This document shows positions 14,853 to 18,104 of a stretch of 18,104 bases of DNA, piece by piece (position 1 is the first letter of the stretch; every line of letters starts with the position of its first letter). The stretch is taken from the NCBI GenBank assembly GCA_027482985.1, contig JAIXVO010000531.1, positions 1 through 18,104 of the forward strand. Direction: 5' to 3'. Made by a program: the position numbers and the translations under genes. The notes below the pieces were generated by a model. It was given only the letters and a program-made list of their open reading frames with translations. It did no database searches and was not told the origin of the DNA. The stretch is from Cyanobacteriota bacterium. GTDB taxonomy: Bacteria; Cyanobacteriota; Cyanobacteriia; Leptolyngbyales; Leptolyngbyaceae.

Positions 14853-16271
14853 ATGGCAACCGCTCAGGAAATCCTGGAATGGATCAAGCGTGACAACATT
14901 CAGATGATCGATCTGAAGTTTATTGATACCCCAGGAACGTGGCAGCATTTGACGCTGTACCACAACATGATCGACGAGAGCAGTTTTACCGAGGGCGTTG
15001 CCTTCGATGGATCGAGTATCCGGGGCTGGAAAGCCATCAACGACTCTGACATGGCCATGGTGCCCGATCCCAACACCGCCTGGATCGACCCCTTCATGGA
15101 AGAGCCGACCCTGAGCATGATTTGTAGCATCGTGGAGCCGCGGACTGGTCAGCCTTACGCTCGTGACCCGCGATCGATCGCACAAAAAGCCCTCGACTAC
15201 TTAACCTCCAGCGGCATTGGCGACACCTGCTATTTTGGTCCCGAGGCAGAATTTTTCATCTTCGACGATGTGCGGTTTGACCAAACCCAAAACTCCGGCT
15301 ACTACCACGTCGATAGTATTGAAGGCGTGTGGAACTCCGGGCGGGAAGAAGCGGGTGGCAACCTGGCTTACAAGCCGCGCAACAAAGAAGGCTATTTCCC
15401 CGTTGCACCCACCGACACCCTGCAAGACATTCGGACTGAAATGTTGTTGACCATGCTGAAGTGTGGGGTGCCCATCGAGAAGCATCACCATGAAGTCGCC
15501 ACGGGCGGTCAGTGCGAACTGGGTTTCCGGTTTGCGGAACTAGTGCAAGCGGCTGACTACTTGATGACCTACAAGTACTGCATCAAGAACGTCGCCAAGA
15601 AGTATGGCAAAACCGTGACCTTCATGCCCAAACCGTTGTTTGGCGATAACGGCACCGGGATGCACTGCCACCAATCCATCTGGAAAGGCGGCCAGCCCAC
15701 CTTCTTCGGCGACGGCTATGCCCAACTCAGCAAAACTGCCCTCAACTACATCGGTGGTTTGTTGAAGCACGCTCCGGCACTGCTGGCCTTCACCAACCCC
15801 TCCACCAACTCCTACAAGCGTCTGGTGCCTGGATTTGAAGCACCTGTGAACCTGGCTTACTCCCAGGGCAACCGTTCCGCTTCCATCCGGATTCCGCTCA
15901 CAGGCGACAATCCCAAAGCTAAACGGTTGGAATTCCGCTGCCCCGACCCCTCCTGCAACCCCTATCTCGCGTTCGCAGCCATGCTGTGCGCCGGGATTGA
16001 CGGAATCAAGAACGAAATTGATCCGGGTTCTTCGTTGGACGTGGACATTTACGAACTCAGCCCTGAAGAACTGGCAAAAGTCCCCTCGACTCCCGCTTCT
16101 CTCATGGATGCCTTAAAGAACCTGGAGAAAGACCACGAATTCTTAACCGCTGGTGGCGTGTTCACGGAAGACTTCATCGAAAACTGGATCAGCTACAAAC
16201 TCGATCGCGAAGTCATCCCCGTCAGCATTCGGCCTCACCCTTACGAATTCGCGCTTTATTATGACTGCTAA
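14853..16271 (+). CDS. glnA: Glutamine synthetase type I
   Basis: A 472-residue enzyme making glutamine from glutamate, ammonia and ATP, the entry point for ammonium (GS-GOGAT cycle). It acts as a cytosolic dodecamer. Visible signatures are the N-terminal beta-grasp with [17 protein letters not shown] (51-67), [10 protein letters not shown] with a metal-binding glutamate, [17 protein letters not shown], the ATP-binding [31 protein letters not shown], and [26 protein letters not shown] contains the tyrosine matching the enterobacterial adenylylation site. Cyanobacterial GS is known to be controlled by small inactivating factors instead; no gif gene is in this window. The start is ATG at 14853, with AAGGAG 6 bases upstream. 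It is controlled by the NtcA promoter and ends before a repeat-rich spacer with a strong terminator. Confidence 0.98.
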   Translation: MATAQEILEWIKRDNIQMIDLKFIDTPGTWQHLTLYHNMIDESSFTEGVAFDGSSIRGWKAINDSDMAMVPDPNTAWIDPFMEEPTLSMICSIVEPRTGQPYARDPRSIAQKALDYLTSSGIGDTCYFGPEAEFFIFDDVRFDQTQNSGYYHVDSIEGVWNSGREEAGGNLAYKPRNKEGYFPVAPTDTLQDIRTEMLLTMLKCGVPIEKHHHEVATGGQCELGFRFAELVQAADYLMTYKYCIKNVAKKYGKTVTFMPKPLFGDNGTGMHCHQSIWKGGQPTFFGDGYAQLSKTALNYIGGLLKHAPALLAFTNPSTNSYKRLVPGFEAPVNLAYSQGNRSASIRIPLTGDNPKAKRLEFRCPDPSCNPYLAFAAMLCAGIDGIKNEIDPGSSLDVDIYELSPEELAKVPSTPASLMDALKNLEKDHEFLTAGGVFTEDFIENWISYKLDREVIPVSIRPHPYEFALYYDC

Positions 16272-16277
16272 GGGCAG

Positions 16278-16363
16278 GGGTGATGGGTAATGGGTAATGG
16301 GTAATGGGTAATGGGTAATGGGTCTCTGGCACAAACAGAGCAATTACCTATTACCCATCACCC
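16278..16363. repeat. TAATGGG heptamer tandem repeat with long inverted repeat
   Basis: From 16281 a run of about five GGGTAAT/TAATGGG heptamers extends to about 16322. The 21 bases at 16278-16298 are the reverse complement, with one mismatch, of 16343-16363. The transcript or single strand could thus form a 20-of-21-pair hairpin with a 44-base loop made of more heptamers. It begins 7 bases after the glnA stop codon. It resembles the short tandemly repeated heptamers of filamentous cyanobacteria. Confidence 0.85.
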
Positions 16364-16558
16364 GCGCCACCTCACCGGGATTCATGGCAAAAGACAGCGA
16401 TCGCGCGATCTTTGTCACAAACAGAGCAATTACCAATGACCCATTACCCGCGCCTACCTCACCAGCGTTCATGGCAAAAGACAGCGATCGCGCGATTACC
16501 CATTACCCGCACCCACCTCACCAGAGTTAATACCAAAAAACAGCGATCGCGCGATCGC
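16330..16558. repeat. Imperfect 86-87-base direct repeats (two copies and one degenerate copy)
   Basis: CACAAACAGAGCAATTACC occurs at 16330 and again at 16416 (86 bases apart). TTCATGGCAAAAGACAGCGA with the following TCGCGCGAT occurs at 16381 and 16468 (87 apart). The stretch ATTACCC..CCTCACC lies between these in each copy. A third, shorter copy (from about 16495) keeps ATTACCCGC, CCTCACCAG and CAGCGATCGCGCGAT, with 59 bases between the last word's second and third occurrences. The third copy merges into the terminator palindrome. Confidence 0.85.
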
Positions 16559-16567
16559 TGTTTTTTT
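16535..16567. terminator. Bidirectional Rho-independent terminator made of two abutting HIP1 octamers
   Basis: A perfect 32-base palindrome (16535-16566): six A, then CAGCGATCGC, its reverse complement, then T (seven in all). The centre consists of GCGATCGC at 16543-16550 directly followed by GCGATCGC at 16551-16558. Either strand gives a GC-rich stem flanked by a U run, so it should terminate transcription from glnA and, in reverse, block antisense transcription from the ferritin-like gene side. Confidence 0.88.
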
Positions 16568-16600
16568 GTCCCCAAACATTAGAAAAACTTTTCATTTGGC

Positions 16601-16642
16601 CTGAATTCTGCAATTCAGATTCGTTACACTTGTTCACAAGTG
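16601..16642. promoter_or_regulatory. Twin inverted repeats upstream of the ferritin-like gene
   Basis: CTGAATT-CTGC-AATTCAG (16601-16618) and CACTTG-TTCA-CAAGTG (16627-16642) are two perfect inverted repeats, 8 bases apart. TACACT at 16625-16630 could be a -10 element, in which case the repeats would cover the -35 and start regions like operators. Alternatively they form two RNA hairpins in a leader. The binding factor is not known. Confidence 0.45.
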
Positions 16643-16724
16643 AGCCGCAGTCTGTCTGTTGATTTTTACGCTTGCCAACAGCGCTGTGTAGTGTGTTGAA
16701 TTCTCTTTACCCATCGATGTTCCT

Positions 16725-17630
16725 ATGACTGTTGCTTATCCCAAGAAATTTAATAACGCTCTGGGTGCCCGCGAAATTTTGACGCAGGTGGTGCGCGATC
16801 GCGAAATTCATTTGATCACCTTGAATCGTTATCGCTATAACGAACAGCGGAGTTGTAAAGACCTGACTGATTTGATTGAAAAGCTCAACGGTCAGCCCCA
16901 AGATTTAGTTCGGGATTTGTCGCATCACATCTCGGATGAAGCGCGTCATGCCATGTGGTTAACCGACCTGCTGATCGATCTGGGCGCAAATGTCGGCAAT
17001 CCGCCGGGGATGTCCTACATCAACGAATTTGAACGACTCCTGGATCAAGACGCGTTTAATGAAGACACCTTTGAAGATGGGGTGATCGCGGCGCTGGCTT
17101 CCATCAATGTCACCGAAAAGCGGGGTTGTGAATATTTCTCTGCCCACATTTACGCGCTGAAGCAGGCTCCTCAAACAGAGGAAAATATCAAAATCCGGGA
17201 GACGATTGAACGCATTTTCCCCGAAGAAGCGGGACATGTGCGGTGGGGTAATCGGCGATTAGCTCGAATTGCCGATCGCAGCGCCGAAATGCGGGAAAAG
17301 GTAGACCTGGCGAAGCGCAAATATGCGGCGATCGAGCAAGCGGCTTACGAAGCGGGTATGGACTTCACAATGGGTGCAGAGTTACGCAGAGTCGGTAATT
17401 TGCTGGATATCGCCAACACGATGCCCTTGGTGGAACGCACCCAATACTTGATGGAACGGTTGCCCTACACGCTGCTGTCTCCCGACCTGCAAATGACCCG
17501 CATTGATGTCGCCCAACGCGCCTGGAACCGCGACCCGCAAGCCTTCATGGAGAAATTCGTACCGCTGTTTCTGAACGGCATCGGGCGATCGCAGGTCATG
17601 AAGAAGCCTCCCGCTGAGGCCCGGAAGTAG
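16725..17630 (+). CDS. Ferritin-like di-iron protein of unknown substrate
   Basis: A 301-residue, mostly helical, soluble protein. It has the residue pattern of a four-helix di-iron centre: E40 in YRYNEQRS, E72-x-x-H75 in SDEARHAMWL, a helix with E131/E136 (VTEKRGCEYFSAH), and E168-x-x-H171 in FPEEAGHVRWG. This E, ExxH, E, ExxH order is that of ferritin-like oxygenases and oxidases, so it may bind two irons and use O2; iron storage or peroxide reduction are alternatives. The last 120 residues are a charged helical extension with no domain I recognise (AKRKYAAIEQAAYEAGMDF, then LVERTQYLMERLPYTLLSP). The start is ATG at 16725; no Shine-Dalgarno sequence is obvious. The glnA terminator precedes it, so it has its own promoter. 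The substrate is unknown. Confidence 0.82.
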   Translation: MTVAYPKKFNNALGAREILTQVVRDREIHLITLNRYRYNEQRSCKDLTDLIEKLNGQPQDLVRDLSHHISDEARHAMWLTDLLIDLGANVGNPPGMSYINEFERLLDQDAFNEDTFEDGVIAALASINVTEKRGCEYFSAHIYALKQAPQTEENIKIRETIERIFPEEAGHVRWGNRRLARIADRSAEMREKVDLAKRKYAAIEQAAYEAGMDFTMGAELRRVGNLLDIANTMPLVERTQYLMERLPYTLLSPDLQMTRIDVAQRAWNRDPQAFMEKFVPLFLNGIGRSQVMKKPPAEARK

Positions 17631-17642
17631 AGGTTGGGATAT

Positions 17643-17677
17643 GGGGAATAGGGGTTTGGGATTGGGGTTAGGGGTTG
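17643..17677 (+). repeat. GGGGTTA-type heptamer repeat, G-quadruplex-like
   Basis: Thirteen bases after the ferritin-like stop there are five G runs (17643-46, 17651-54, 17658-60, 17663-66, 17671-74) with 2-4-base loops. The right part is in 7-base register (AGGGGTT, TGGGATT, GGGGTTA, GGGGTTG). This looks like a second class of cyanobacterial heptamer repeat and could form a G-quadruplex on the plus strand and its mRNA. Confidence 0.6.
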
Positions 17678-17703
17678 AGATGTTGTTTTTCTGACTCCTG
17701 GCT

Positions 17704-17719
17704 CCCTCCCCTCCCTCCC
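17704..17719 (-). other. G-quadruplex motif on the minus strand
   Basis: The minus strand reads GGGAGGGAGGGGAGGG, four G runs separated by single A residues, a canonical tight quadruplex motif. It lies within a polypyrimidine stretch on the plus strand (17702-17738), about 108 bases before the YbjN-family start. Confidence 0.6.
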
Positions 17720-17792
17720 ATTCCTCCTCCCTTCTTTCTGAAGAAATCCCAAGAACTTGTTCAGAGACCCTGCAATTAACGCTAACGTAGAC

Positions 17793-17808
17793 GCTAAAAG
17801 CCTTTAGC
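17793..17808. other. Inverted repeat GCTAAA-AGCC-TTTAGC
   Basis: A perfect 6-base inverted repeat ending 18 bases before the ATG of the YbjN-family gene. It could be an operator or a small hairpin near the ribosome-binding region. No T run follows, so it is not a terminator. Confidence 0.35.
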
Positions 17809-17826
17809 CCGTGGGACAACTTGGTT

Positions 17827-18104
17827 ATGACACTTGCATCCTCTGCTGCCAATGACGCGATCGCGGATCAAATTGTGGATGACGAAACGGCCACAAATTT
17901 GGTGGGAGTGATTGAAACGGTGATTGCTAGTCTTGCCGCTGACAATACAGCGATGGTGAATCGTAGTGAAGCGGGGCATTTATGGAAATTTAAGTACGGG
18001 ACGGTGGAAGTGTTTGTGCAGTTGACGGGACAAACGCCGGAAGATGCCCTGACAGTATGGTCGGCGGTACTGAAATTGCCTGCGAAGGATGAACCGAAGC
18101 TGAT
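17827..18104 (+). CDS. YbjN domain-containing protein, N-terminal part
   Basis: An open frame from ATG at 17827 runs off the right edge (92 codons seen). After a short acidic N-terminus it reads VIETVIASLAADNTAMVNRS, then GHLWKFKYGTVEVFVQLTG, then TVWSAVLKLPAKDEPKL. This matches my memory of the cyanobacterial YbjN-domain family, whose members share the fold of type III secretion chaperones and whose role is unknown; E. coli YbjN has been linked to stress and motility. No signal peptide is seen, and the C-terminal half is outside the window. There is no clear ribosome-binding site. A small inverted repeat and a G-quadruplex motif lie in the 196-base spacer before it. Confidence 0.85.
   Translation, partial: MTLASSAANDAIADQIVDDETATNLVGVIETVIASLAADNTAMVNRSEAGHLWKFKYGTVEVFVQLTGQTPEDALTVWSAVLKLPAKDEPKL

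Larger units (their letters stand above)
16272..16724. other. Repeat-rich spacer between glnA and the ferritin-like gene (453 bases)
   Basis: In order it holds TAATGGG heptamer repeats, imperfect copies of an 87-base module containing HIP1-like words, a bidirectional terminator, then an AT-richer promoter region with two inverted repeats. These are listed separately. The only long plus-strand frame (16318-16530) is a translation of the repeats. Confidence 0.8.

Noticed and set aside
16318..16530. 70-codon plus-strand frame with internally repeated peptide FMAKDSDRAI
   Set aside because: The peptide repeat is only the translation of the 87-base DNA repeats; no ribosome-binding site, and the start lies in the heptamer array.
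16278..16558. CRISPR array
   Set aside because: Repeat units are only two and a half, imperfect, and 7 or 87 bases long with conserved rather than unique spacers; no cas genes nearby.

Overview
The window is chromosomal DNA of a cyanobacterium. It carries an allophycocyanin beta-18 gene (apcF) and a glutamine synthetase gene (glnA) whose promoter has a textbook NtcA site. The palindrome GCGATCGC (HIP1), a hallmark of many cyanobacterial genomes, occurs by eye count about 44 times. Heptamer tandem repeats (TAATGGG and GGGGTTA types) of the kind common in filamentous cyanobacteria lie around the last complete gene. A Leptolyngbya- or Oscillatoria-like host is a reasonable guess but is not proven here.

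Layout: 1-1688 holds the end of a methyltransferase-like gene convergent with a glycosyltransferase-fold gene related to lipid-A-disaccharide synthase. 2117-4363 is recQ, convergent with a minus-strand group: a PhzF-family gene, a Ser/Thr protein kinase with an unrecognised C-terminal region, and a small unknown gene (4360-7413). A plus-strand group follows (7701-12457): a polytopic membrane protein, a tRNA-dihydrouridine synthase, a membrane-anchored endonuclease/exonuclease/phosphatase-fold protein, and rsmI. Then come two minus-strand genes, a Uma2-type nuclease-fold protein and a small conserved unknown, followed by apcF with its own terminator. Divergent from apcF is glnA (14853-16271). 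Downstream of glnA is a 453-base repeat-rich spacer ending in a strong bidirectional terminator. A ferritin-like di-iron protein gene follows, and the 5' part of a YbjN-family gene runs off the right edge.

How the genes work together: most are housekeeping genes for DNA repair, tRNA and rRNA modification, light harvesting and nitrogen assimilation, and they do not form one pathway. Likely co-transcribed pairs are the endonuclease-fold gene with rsmI (6-base gap) and the kinase with the PhzF gene (38-base gap). Three convergent gene pairs overlap at their stop codons (24, 4 and 4 bases). I see no phage, transposase, CRISPR, defence or secondary-metabolite cluster. The parts most worth a second look are the architecture of the glnA control region, the composite repeat block after glnA, the twin inverted repeats before the ferritin-like gene, the kinase C-terminal region, and the apparent loss of a conserved metal-site residue in the endonuclease-fold protein.
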